Source: Euzebya rosea (GTDB taxonomy: Bacteria > Actinomycetota > Nitriliruptoria > Euzebyales > Euzebyaceae). From it: a stretch of DNA of 64,000 bases. The DNA is taken from NCBI RefSeq assembly GCF_003073135.1, contig NZ_PGDQ01000001.1:186001-250000 (forward strand). Reading direction: 5' to 3'. Position numbers and translations under genes: made by a program. Position 1 is the first letter of the stretch; the number at the start of each line of letters is the position of its first letter. Under the pieces are notes generated by a model. It was not told the DNA's origin. It was given only the letters and a program-made list of their open reading frames with translations, and did no database searches. Shown piece after piece: positions 24,822-31,127 of this stretch.

Positions 24822-25741
24822 GAGGGCCTGCCTTCGTCGGGTGGCGGTGGCTGTTCGAGGGGCGTGAGCAAGCCGACGGCGCGCCCGACGGCCTGTGCAC
24901 GGTAGTAGGACGCAAGGTGGCCGAGCACCTGGACCAAGAGGATCTGGCCGGCGTCCATCAGGGCCCGGACCCGACCCCGTCCCACGCCGTCGGTGAGGTC
25001 CCGGAGGGCGGCAACGTGCACGTCGACGACGTCGCGTGGGGTGACCCGGAGGAGGGCGACGTCGCCGGCCAGCGCCTTCGCACGGCTGGCCACGTTGTAG
25101 TCGACCTCGAGTCCGCGTTCCTCCACGTACTGCGCCACGAGCTCGCCGTACTGCGTTCGTGCCGTCTCGAAGACGTCCGGAAAGGTCTCCGACAGCGACG
25201 ATCGGCCGGCCGATCGGGCGGCAACGCTCGTGCCGCCGGCGCCGAGGGACTCGAGGACGGCGATCTGCTCCTCGGCAGTCCGCCGTCGGGCGAGCACGTC
25301 GATGATCGACAGGAAGTACCGGTGGCGTGCCAGCGCGTGCCGGATGCTCCGCAGCAGCGTGTCGCGGTCGTAGTCGCCCTTGCGGAGGAACTCGTTGGCC
25401 CCCGCGGCCAGCGCCATCTCGCCGAACTCCTCGTCCACGGTGCCGGTGACCACGATCACCGGCACGGCCGGGGCCGTCTGGACGATCCGCAGCAAGGTGT
25501 CCAGGCCTTGGGAGTCGGGGAGCTCCAGGTCGAGCAGCACGAGGTCCACGTCGTCCACGTGCTCCAGGGCGGCCTCGAGGCTGGCGGCCGCGACGACCTC
25601 GGTGCTGAACCCGTCGGCCAACGGTCGAGCGCCCACCTCGATGGACAGGTAGTCGCTGAGGTGGGGGTCGTCCTCGACGACGAGGACCCGGACCGTTCGG
25701 TCGGGTCCTCGGTCCGATGACTGCGGATTGCTGGGCACCAC
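24818..25741 (-). CDS. Receiver-domain protein with KaiA-like C-terminal helical bundle (KaiA3-like candidate)
   Basis: A 307-residue protein. Residues ~16-140 are a canonical receiver: acidic pair in VVEDD (24-25), phosphoacceptor Asp71 in LLDLELPD, Thr99 region VVTGT, Lys121 in LRKGD. Residues ~188-290 form a helical region resembling the KaiA C-terminal (or RsbU N-terminal) bundle. The patterns QYGELVAQY, VTPRDVVDVHVAALRDL and LVQVLGHLASYYR parallel KaiA's YRTIVLEY, ISVSQVLEIHVELMD and LIDVIAHLCEMYR. KaiA is itself a pseudo-receiver plus such a bundle, and it activates KaiC autophosphorylation. Here the receiver keeps its phosphorylation residues. It is the first gene of the operon, coupled to kaiB. 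GTG 25741 is the likely start. The KaiA role is inference from architecture, motif pattern and gene order. Confidence 0.75.
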   Translation of the reverse strand: MVPSNPQSSDRGPDRTVRVLVVEDDPHLSDYLSIEVGARPLADGFSTEVVAAASLEAALEHVDDVDLVLLDLELPDSQGLDTLLRIVQTAPAVPVIVVTGTVDEEFGEMALAAGANEFLRKGDYDRDTLLRSIRHALARHRYFLSIIDVLARRRTAEEQIAVLESLGAGGTSVAARSAGRSSLSETFPDVFETARTQYGELVAQYVEERGLEVDYNVASRAKALAGDVALLRVTPRDVVDVHVAALRDLTDGVGRGRVRALMDAGQILLVQVLGHLASYYRAQAVGRAVGLLTPLEQPPPPDEGRPS

Positions 25742-25796
25742 GATGAGGATGACCCGTCGTGCGCGGGCCCGCCATCGTCCGATCTGATCAGTTTCG

Positions 25797-25844
25797 CCGT
25801 ACGTACGGATGTCGTGGGTGCGGTGGCGGTCCTGCGTACGTACG
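25797..25844. promoter_or_regulatory. Two CGTACGTACG palindromes between the kai-like operon and a PHP gene
   Basis: A perfect 12-bp palindrome CCGTACGTACGG (25797-25808) and a second copy of its 10-bp core CGTACGTACG (25835-25844) lie 37 bp apart, centre to centre. They are 57-103 bases upstream of the receiver/kaiB/kaiC operon start and 71-118 bases upstream of the divergent PHP start. A weaker CCGTACGG half-match follows at about 25900. They look like operators for a dimeric regulator serving one or both promoters. Confidence 0.5.
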
Positions 25845-25914
25845 TGGTCGCGGTTCAGGGGGTCAGGGCGAGGGGGGCGGCGTGGACGTCACACCCCCTC
25901 CGTACGGTGCGTGC

Positions 25915-26766
25915 ATGGCCTTCGACCTCCACAGCCACACCACCTACTCCGACGGGCATGCCGGCCCCTTCGACCTCGCACGCATGGCCTGGGCCGGGGG
26001 ACTCGACGGGCTGGCTGTCTCCGACCACGACACGACGGCACACTTCGAGGAAGCCGCCGAGGCCTGCGCCACGTTCGGGTTGTGCTGGGTGCCGGCGGTC
26101 GAGCTGTCCGCAGAGGTCGCTGCCGCGCCCGGCACCGGGGACAGCCCACGATCGGTCCACCTGCTCGCCTACTTCGTCGACGCCGAGGGGCCCCTCTCCA
26201 CCGAGCTCGAGCGCCTGAGGACCGCCAGGCGTGACCGGGCGCTGGCCATGGTGGACGCGCTCAACGCCCACGGCGCCGACATCGATCCCTCTCCCTTGCT
26301 CCAGATGGGGGACACGGTGTCGCTGGGGCGTCCCCACGTCGCCCGTCTCATGGTGCGATCCGGGTTGGTCCCGACGACCGGTCAGGCGTTCGCGCAGTGG
26401 CTGGGGGAGGGATGCCCCGCCTACGTCCCCAAGGGCGCGCTGGATCCGGTCCGATGTGTCGAGCTCGTCCGCGCCTCGGGCGGTGCAGCGGTCCTCGCCC
26501 ATCCCACGTGGGGTGGGGTGGATCGGGGACTGCTGGATGCCATGTGCACCGCCGGACTGGCCGGCATAGAGTCACCTCGCGATCAGTACGAGCCGGACGC
26601 AGCCCGCGCCTGGCGCCGGATCGCCGCACAACGTGGTTTGGTCGTGACACACGGCAGTGACTTCCACGGTGAGGCACAATCAGCCAGCATGGGATCCATC
26701 AGTACTCCCGTCCCCATGGTCGAGGCGCTCCGAACGCGGGCCGAAGGAGAGGTCAGAACGTGGTAG
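25915..26766 (+). CDS. PHP-domain phosphoesterase (RNase AM/YciV-like)
   Basis: A 283-residue PHP protein. Metal-binding motifs are present in order: DLHSHTTYSDG (N-terminal HxH), VSDHDTTAHFEEA (DHD), VPAVELSAE (E), HLLAYFVD, VLAHPTWGG (H) and VTHGSDFHGE (DxH). This arrangement matches the TrpH/YciV group, in which E. coli YciV (RNase AM) is a 5'-3' exonuclease acting on small RNAs and 3',5'-bisphosphonucleotides. The ATG at 25915 gives the family's usual start immediately before DLHSH. The next gene overlaps its 3' end by seven bases, so the two are coupled. It is divergent from the kai-like operon. Confidence 0.9.
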   Translation: MAFDLHSHTTYSDGHAGPFDLARMAWAGGLDGLAVSDHDTTAHFEEAAEACATFGLCWVPAVELSAEVAAAPGTGDSPRSVHLLAYFVDAEGPLSTELERLRTARRDRALAMVDALNAHGADIDPSPLLQMGDTVSLGRPHVARLMVRSGLVPTTGQAFAQWLGEGCPAYVPKGALDPVRCVELVRASGGAAVLAHPTWGGVDRGLLDAMCTAGLAGIESPRDQYEPDAARAWRRIAAQRGLVVTHGSDFHGEAQSASMGSISTPVPMVEALRTRAEGEVRTW

Positions 26767-27341
26767 GACCAGCGAAACGGCTACAGCCGCTGCCCATGTT
26801 CGTCGTGACGAGCGACGGGCCACTGAAGGGTCGTGTCCTCGTGATCGAGGCCGACGAACAGATCCTCGGCCGTCGGTCGACGTCGGACCTCGTCATCGAC
26901 GACCCGCATGTCTCCCGCGCTCACGCGACCATCAGGAAGACGGCCGGGGCGGTCCTCATCGAGGACCTCAAGTCCACGGGTGGCACGTGGGTCAACGACG
27001 AGCAGGTCTCGGGTTCGGCGGCCCTCAAGCACGGTGATGTCGTGAAGTTCGGCAACATCGAGACCCGCTTCGAGGACCGTGGCGCCAACATGCAGGGCGA
27101 CGACGACACCGAGGTGCTCGAGATCGAGCCGTCGGAGGCCAAGCCGATCCTGTCCCCGCGGCAGGGCGAGGTGCTGGAGTTCCTCAAGGAGGGACTGACC
27201 AACCCCGAGATCGCGGAGAAGCTCGGCGTGACCGAGCGCACCGTCAAGGCCCACTGCCAGGAGGTCTTCGACCGCCTCGGCGCCCGCAACCGCACCGCCG
27301 CCGTGGCTGCCGCGATGCGCATGGGGCTGTTCGAGGACTGA
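26760..27341 (+). CDS. FHA-LuxR-type transcriptional regulator
   Basis: A 193-residue two-domain protein. Residues ~15-110 are an FHA phosphothreonine-binding domain (ILGRRSTSDLVIDDPHVSRA, with conserved GR, S and H). The C-terminal ~65 residues are a LuxR/NarL helix-turn-helix (LSPRQGEVLEFLKEGLTNPE followed by IAEKLGVTERTVKAH). FHA linked to a LuxR-type DNA-binding domain suggests a transcription factor controlled by Ser/Thr phosphorylation rather than by an aspartyl receiver. Several protein kinases and another FHA protein occur later in this window. GTG 26760 follows a GGAGAG ribosome binding site and overlaps the PHP gene stop. Confidence 0.88.
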   Translation: MVGPAKRLQPLPMFVVTSDGPLKGRVLVIEADEQILGRRSTSDLVIDDPHVSRAHATIRKTAGAVLIEDLKSTGGTWVNDEQVSGSAALKHGDVVKFGNIETRFEDRGANMQGDDDTEVLEIEPSEAKPILSPRQGEVLEFLKEGLTNPEIAEKLGVTERTVKAHCQEVFDRLGARNRTAAVAAAMRMGLFED

Positions 27342-27351
27342 GGTATTCCCG

Positions 27352-27376
27352 CTCGGGTGTCGTCCGGACGCCCGAG
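27352..27376 (+). terminator. Stem-loop terminator candidate
   Basis: CTCGGGTGTC and GACGCCCGAG can pair (with an internal GTCC/GGAC) in a hairpin starting 11 bases after the FHA-LuxR stop. No T run follows. Confidence 0.55.
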
Positions 27377-27471
27377 GTCCCGCCGTTGCAGCGGTGACGT
27401 CGCCGGTACAGTGTGCTGCGCCGGTCGGTAGTGGTGTTCACCCTCCACAAACCCGCTCGGAGACTTTCGTC

Positions 27472-27645
27472 TAATGATGTGGCTTGCACCATCGGTCTCG
27501 TCGAAGGGTCCTCGTGACCTCGGTAGGTGACATCGATGGGTGGGCCCGTACCAGCCTCTCGGCTCCCGCCGAGCTGGCCGGAGTGGGAAACCGCTCTGAG
27601 ACGTTGCGTTACGGAGGGTGGACACCGGTACCGACCGGTGTCGTG
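27472..27645 (+). ncRNA. Candidate structured RNA between convergent genes
   Basis: The 299-base stretch 27377-27675 carries no recognisable protein gene but a dense series of dyads. CACCATCG (27487-27494) pairs with CGATGGGTG (27534-27542, one bulge). CTCGGC-TCCC-GCCGAG (27558-27573) extends by CCAG/CTGG. GAGTGG-GAAA-CCGCTC (27581-27596) has a GNRA tetraloop, and GACACCGGT-ACCG-ACCGGTGTC (27621-27642) has nine-base arms. A -10-like TAATGAT at 27472-27478 would place a plus-strand start near 27484, just before the first stem. No match to a riboswitch or housekeeping RNA was recognised, and orientation is uncertain. Confidence 0.4.
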
Positions 27646-27675
27646 TGCCGGCTGCGCACGTCGACCTGGGTCCCG

Positions 27676-28512
27676 TCAGATGGCCGCCGCGTGTCCGCTG
27701 ACGCGGATGCCGCCCGTCCGCGGGATGTCGACCACCAGCGTGCTGGGACGTCCCATGTCCGCTCCCTGCCGGACGGTGACCGTCGCCGGGGGCTCGACGT
27801 GGCCGTGTGCGCGCAGGTAGCCACCGAGCGCTGCCGCGGCCGCACCGGTCGCCGGGTCCTCCACGACCCCGCCGACGGGAAACGGATCGCGGGCATCGAA
27901 CCCGTCCGCGGTCGGGACCACCACCTGGATGGTGGTCCAGCCCTCATCGGTCATCAGCTGCTGCAGCGCATCGAAGTCGTAGGTCATCCCGGCCAGCACG
28001 GCGCGGTCTGCCAGGACGAGGACGGGATGCCACACACCGGCGAACGCCACCGCGGGCGTCCAGTCCGGATGGAGGACGTCGGTGGTCCATGCGAACGTGG
28101 CGAGCAGGGCATCCAGACGAGCTGCGGTCAGGGGTGTGGTACGGGGGTCGACGGACTCCAGCGTCGCGGTTGGACCGTCGCCGTCGGAGGACGTCTCCAC
28201 GACCACCTCACCGACGTTGGTGACCAGCACGTAGGTGCCCTCACCGTGCGCGGCCGCCAGCGCCACACCCGAGGCGATGGTCGCGTGGCCGCAGAAGTCG
28301 ACCTCCGCGAGCGGTGACCAGTACCGGGTCTGCCAGCGGTCGATCCGGCCGGGCGACGCCGGGGCCAGGAACGCGGTTTCGGAGTATCCGACGTCGGCTG
28401 CGATCGCCAGCATCGAGGCGTCGTCGGGCAGGGCCTCGGCGATGTGGACGCCGGCAGGGTTGCCACCGGCAGGGTCGGTGGTGAACGCGGCGAGCCGCTG
28501 CAGGGAGTCCAT
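27676..28512 (-). CDS. PhzF-family isomerase/epimerase
   Basis: A 278-residue PhzF-fold protein. Landmarks: AFTTDPAGGNPAGV at the N-terminus, the catalytic Glu in VGYSETAFLAPA, RYWSPLAEVDFCGHATIASG, and VVEDPATGAAAAALGGYLR near the end. Family members catalyse proton-transfer isomerisations; PhzF itself acts in phenazine synthesis, but most members have unknown substrates and no phenazine genes are nearby. ATG 28512 is preferred over an upstream in-frame start at 28527 because it gives the usual MxSLQRLAAF N-terminus. It lies upstream of, and convergent with, the FHA-LuxR gene. Confidence 0.88.
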   Translation of the reverse strand: MDSLQRLAAFTTDPAGGNPAGVHIAEALPDDASMLAIAADVGYSETAFLAPASPGRIDRWQTRYWSPLAEVDFCGHATIASGVALAAAHGEGTYVLVTNVGEVVVETSSDGDGPTATLESVDPRTTPLTAARLDALLATFAWTTDVLHPDWTPAVAFAGVWHPVLVLADRAVLAGMTYDFDALQQLMTDEGWTTIQVVVPTADGFDARDPFPVGGVVEDPATGAAAAALGGYLRAHGHVEPPATVTVRQGADMGRPSTLVVDIPRTGGIRVSGHAAAI

Positions 28513-28595
28513 ACGGCGATGCTGCACCCGCGGCGGGGGCCACGTCGAGGGCCACGTCGGGCGGTTCCGACGGTGGGGATCCCTCGAGGGCGCAC

Positions 28596-29723
28596 TCAGG
28601 GGAGGCTGACGAAGTCCTGGTGGTGGCGCACCGCGGCCGGCAGGCCGCCGACGGTCAGCAGGTGGCGCACGTCGATGGCGTCGTGCAGCAGCGGGGCGAG
28701 CCGACCGGTCAGCGGGTCGGTCAGGGGAACCGGTCCGACCTGGGCGACCGCCTGGCCGTCCCCGAGCGGGAGGACCCAGCCGATGTGGCGCAGCCGTCCG
28801 GCCCTGGGCCGGACGCCCTCGGCGATGCGAGCGGCGTTGGCGCCGGCGAGGCGTCCGGCACGCACCGCGACCTGCGCGGTCTGTGGCAGGACCCGACCGC
28901 CCGGTCCCCGGTGCGCAGCGATGTCCCCGGCCGCCAGGACGCGGTCGTGGCCGCTGACGCGGGCGCAGCGGTCGACGACGAGGCGCCCGTCGGTGGTCGG
29001 TGCGTCGGGCAGCAGGGCGTTGCCGTTGCTGGCGTAGCCGCCGGTCCAGACCACGAGGCCCGGCACGGTGGTCCCGTCGTCGAGGTCGGCGCCCTCGGGA
29101 CCGACACGTTCCAGCGACACCCCCGTCCGGATCCGTACCCGTCGGTCCCGGAGGACGTCGCGGGCCCGGTCGGCCATGCCCACGGGCAGGGAGGGGAGGA
29201 TCCGATCAGCCATCTCCAGCAGGTGCACGCGGAGGTGGGGATGGGCGGCGGCTGCTTCGCCGGCCAGCTGGGTACCGGTGGATCCGGCCCCGACGATCAC
29301 GAGGGACTCGGCGGTCGGGACCAGCTCGCGGAGGCGCTTGGCGTCGTCGGGGTTGCGCAGCGTCCAGGCATGGTCCGTCAGCCCCGGGACGGGCGGTGCC
29401 GATGCCTGTGCACCGGCCGCGAGGACGAGGGCGTCCCACTCGATGCCCCGACCGTCGGCGGTCGCCAGGGCCCGCGCCCGGTGGTCGATGCCCTCGACCA
29501 GCTCGGTGACCAGCGTGACGCCGGGCAGCAGGTCGGCCAGGGGTGCGTCGGCGTCGCCGATCGGGCCGACCCCGGCGGCGACCGTGGCCAGGCGGGGCAG
29601 GAACCCGTGGCGGCCGTCGGCGTCGACGAGCGTCACGTGCGCGCGGCGTTCCAGGGCGGCACGCGCAGCCATCACGCCCGCATAGCCACCCCCGACCACG
29701 ACGATGCGAGGGGGTGTGTGCAT
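28596..29723 (-). CDS. NDH-2-like FAD/NAD(P)-dependent oxidoreductase
   Basis: A 375-residue pyridine-nucleotide-disulphide oxidoreductase family flavoprotein. The first dinucleotide-binding motif is IVVVGGGYAGVMAARAA near residue 6. The second is SLVIVGAGSTGTQLAGEAAA near 138, and the FAD-contacting region is DRVLAAGDIAAHRG near 265. The layout matches type II NADH dehydrogenases and related carotenoid/sulphide quinone reductases. No membrane helix is evident and the C-terminus is short, so membrane-peripheral NADH:quinone activity is plausible but unproven. ATG 29723 has GGGGGA about ten bases upstream. It lies 46 bases after csrA on the same strand. Confidence 0.85.
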   Translation of the reverse strand: MHTPPRIVVVGGGYAGVMAARAALERRAHVTLVDADGRHGFLPRLATVAAGVGPIGDADAPLADLLPGVTLVTELVEGIDHRARALATADGRGIEWDALVLAAGAQASAPPVPGLTDHAWTLRNPDDAKRLRELVPTAESLVIVGAGSTGTQLAGEAAAAHPHLRVHLLEMADRILPSLPVGMADRARDVLRDRRVRIRTGVSLERVGPEGADLDDGTTVPGLVVWTGGYASNGNALLPDAPTTDGRLVVDRCARVSGHDRVLAAGDIAAHRGPGGRVLPQTAQVAVRAGRLAGANAARIAEGVRPRAGRLRHIGWVLPLGDGQAVAQVGPVPLTDPLTGRLAPLLHDAIDVRHLLTVGGLPAAVRHHQDFVSLP

Positions 29724-29769
29724 GTGTCCAGTGTCCCCCACGTGGGCCGACGGGATGCCGGCCAGCCGG

Positions 29770-30018
29770 TCAGTCCTGCGTCGACCCGGTGCCGGGTGGC
29801 AGCAGCTTGCTGAGGTTGGCCATGGCCGCCTTCGACGGCGACGCAGCCGCCTGGTTGGCTTCCTGCAGCTCCGCGTACACCTCTTCGCGGTGCACCGCGA
29901 CCGAGCGCGGAGCCTTGATCCCGAGTCGGATCTGGTCGCCGCGGACGTCGAGCACCGTGATCACGATGTCGTCGCCGATCATGATGCTTTCGTTGGCGCG
30001 GCGGGTGAGCACCAGCAT
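29770..30018 (-). CDS. csrA: Carbon storage regulator CsrA (RNA-binding translational regulator)
   Basis: An 82-residue CsrA. It starts with the family-defining [20 protein letters not shown] and continues [20 protein letters not shown], with the conserved VHREEVY helix. CsrA dimers bind GGA-containing hairpins in mRNA leaders and in many bacteria repress flagellin or stress genes. Its place just downstream of flhA, flhF-like, PilZ and a small membrane gene on the same strand fits a flagellar role, as in Bacillus, where csrA is linked to flagellar genes. The tail after residue 60 is longer and Ala/Ser-rich compared with the ~61-residue E. coli protein. Confidence 0.95.
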   Translation of the reverse strand: MLVLTRRANESIMIGDDIVITVLDVRGDQIRLGIKAPRSVAVHREEVYAELQEANQAAASPSKAAMANLSKLLPPGTGSTQD

Positions 30019-30111
30019 TGCAGGCCCTTCCGTGGAGGCAATCGTTCCCGAGAGCCTACTGCCGGTCGCCGACGAGGGTGGGGCGCCGCCACCACTCGGG
30101 CGCCCGGAGTC

Positions 30112-30468
30112 CTAGCTGGCCACGGCTGCGTCCACCGGCTCGACGTGCGGCGGCATGGTGCCCATGGGGCCGCCGTCGGACATGCGGCCGCTGGCTGTGG
30201 CGGCCATCTCGCGTTCGCGGATCTCCAGCAGCTCCCGCTCGACCTCGGCAGCGTCGTCGCGGTGCTGGGCGAGGGCGTTGCTGTGGGCGTAGTGCTCCAC
30301 GAGCCGGGTCACGCCGGTGACGCCGGCCCAGGCCAGCGCGAACGCGGCGGCGTAGGCGACGCCGGACTCGAAGAGGGTTTCGGGCCGCGCCATCATGTCG
30401 CGCAGCGCGGGCATCCCGAAGACGACGGAGAGGGCAAGGATCGCGGGGAAACGCATCGCGTTGGTCAT
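30112..30468 (-). CDS. Small membrane protein of the flagellar cluster
   Basis: A 118-residue protein with two likely membrane segments (FPAILALSVVFGMPAL and VAYAAAFALAWAGVTGVTRL). A charged helix (DDAAEVERELLEIREREMAA) that could form a coiled coil follows, then a flexible tail. It starts at ATG 30468, overlapping the PilZ gene stop by four bases (ATGA), so it belongs to the flhA-flhF-PilZ transcription unit. I do not recognise a family. A role near the flagellar base or in motility control is a contextual guess only. Confidence 0.68.
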   Translation of the reverse strand: MTNAMRFPAILALSVVFGMPALRDMMARPETLFESGVAYAAAFALAWAGVTGVTRLVEHYAHSNALAQHRDDAAEVERELLEIREREMAATASGRMSDGGPMGTMPPHVEPVDAAVAS

Positions 30469-31127
30469 CTGTGCTGTCCGTTCGAGCGGGCCCGCACCTG
30501 GGCGGTGAACACGTGCTTGCGGATCATCGTGGCGGCTGACGCGGGGATGGGGCCGAACTCCAGTCCCACCTCCGCACCGGTGTGGTTGGGGGTGTGACGC
30601 ACCACACGGCACGGGACCCGGTAGCGGGTCGTGCCGACGGTGATGGTGGTGGTCACGTGGGTGGACGGGAGCAACGTCTCGTGGCCGATGGAGGCGCGTG
30701 TGCCACCCTCGCTGAGGTCGATCGTCTCCCCGTGGACGGTGCGCTGGCCGTCGTGGATGGTCAGGTCGACGGTCACCGGCGCACGGAAGAACCGGCGACG
30801 CTGGTGGGTGACCGAAGGCCCGTCGGGCGCGAGGTGCAGCAACCCGCTGCTGAGGCCCAGCACGACGCAGTGGCGTTCGTGGAGTCCGTCGACGTCGGAC
30901 CACCGGAGCTGCAGCCGGCCCCCCTTCGGTGGGAGGGGTCGGGAACCCCGTGGCAGCACGGCAGCCAGCACGAGCACGTCCTCGCTGGCCCGCAGGACAC
31001 GGGCCTGCGCACGGCTGAAGGCCCACTGGAGCGTGGCGACGTCGCCGCGGGCGGGCCGGCGGTCGTCCTCGACCGCGTCCTCGACGGCGTCGTGGGGCGG
31101 GGCGCTGGTCGCGGGGTCGGTGGTCAC
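30465..31127 (-). CDS. PilZ-domain c-di-GMP receptor (YcgR-like)
   Basis: A 220-residue protein. The C-terminal half is a PilZ domain with the c-di-GMP-binding RxxxR motif (QRRRFFRAPV) and the DxSxxG motif (IDLSEGGTRASIG). The N-terminal half (residues ~20-105) has the beta-barrel character of a YcgR-type partner domain (LQLRWSDVDGLHERHCVVLG). YcgR-type proteins bind c-di-GMP and slow the flagellar motor. Its position between a FlhF-like gene and a small membrane protein, with 4-bp overlaps on both sides, supports a motility role. GTG 31127 is fixed by the GTGA overlap with the upstream stop. Confidence 0.9.
   Translation of the reverse strand: MTTDPATSAPPHDAVEDAVEDDRRPARGDVATLQWAFSRAQARVLRASEDVLVLAAVLPRGSRPLPPKGGRLQLRWSDVDGLHERHCVVLGLSSGLLHLAPDGPSVTHQRRRFFRAPVTVDLTIHDGQRTVHGETIDLSEGGTRASIGHETLLPSTHVTTTITVGTTRYRVPCRVVRHTPNHTGAEVGLEFGPIPASAATMIRKHVFTAQVRARSNGQHR

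Noticed and set aside
27472-27645. Known riboswitch classes (c-di-GMP, SAM, c-di-AMP, cobalamin) as an explanation for the hairpins
   Set aside because: None of the conserved core sequences I know for these classes could be found, and no downstream sense gene follows on the plus strand.
27484-28317. A 277-residue plus-strand open frame overlapping the PhzF gene
   Set aside because: Mostly antisense to PhzF, which has all family motifs; the first 160 bases are better explained by stem-loops.
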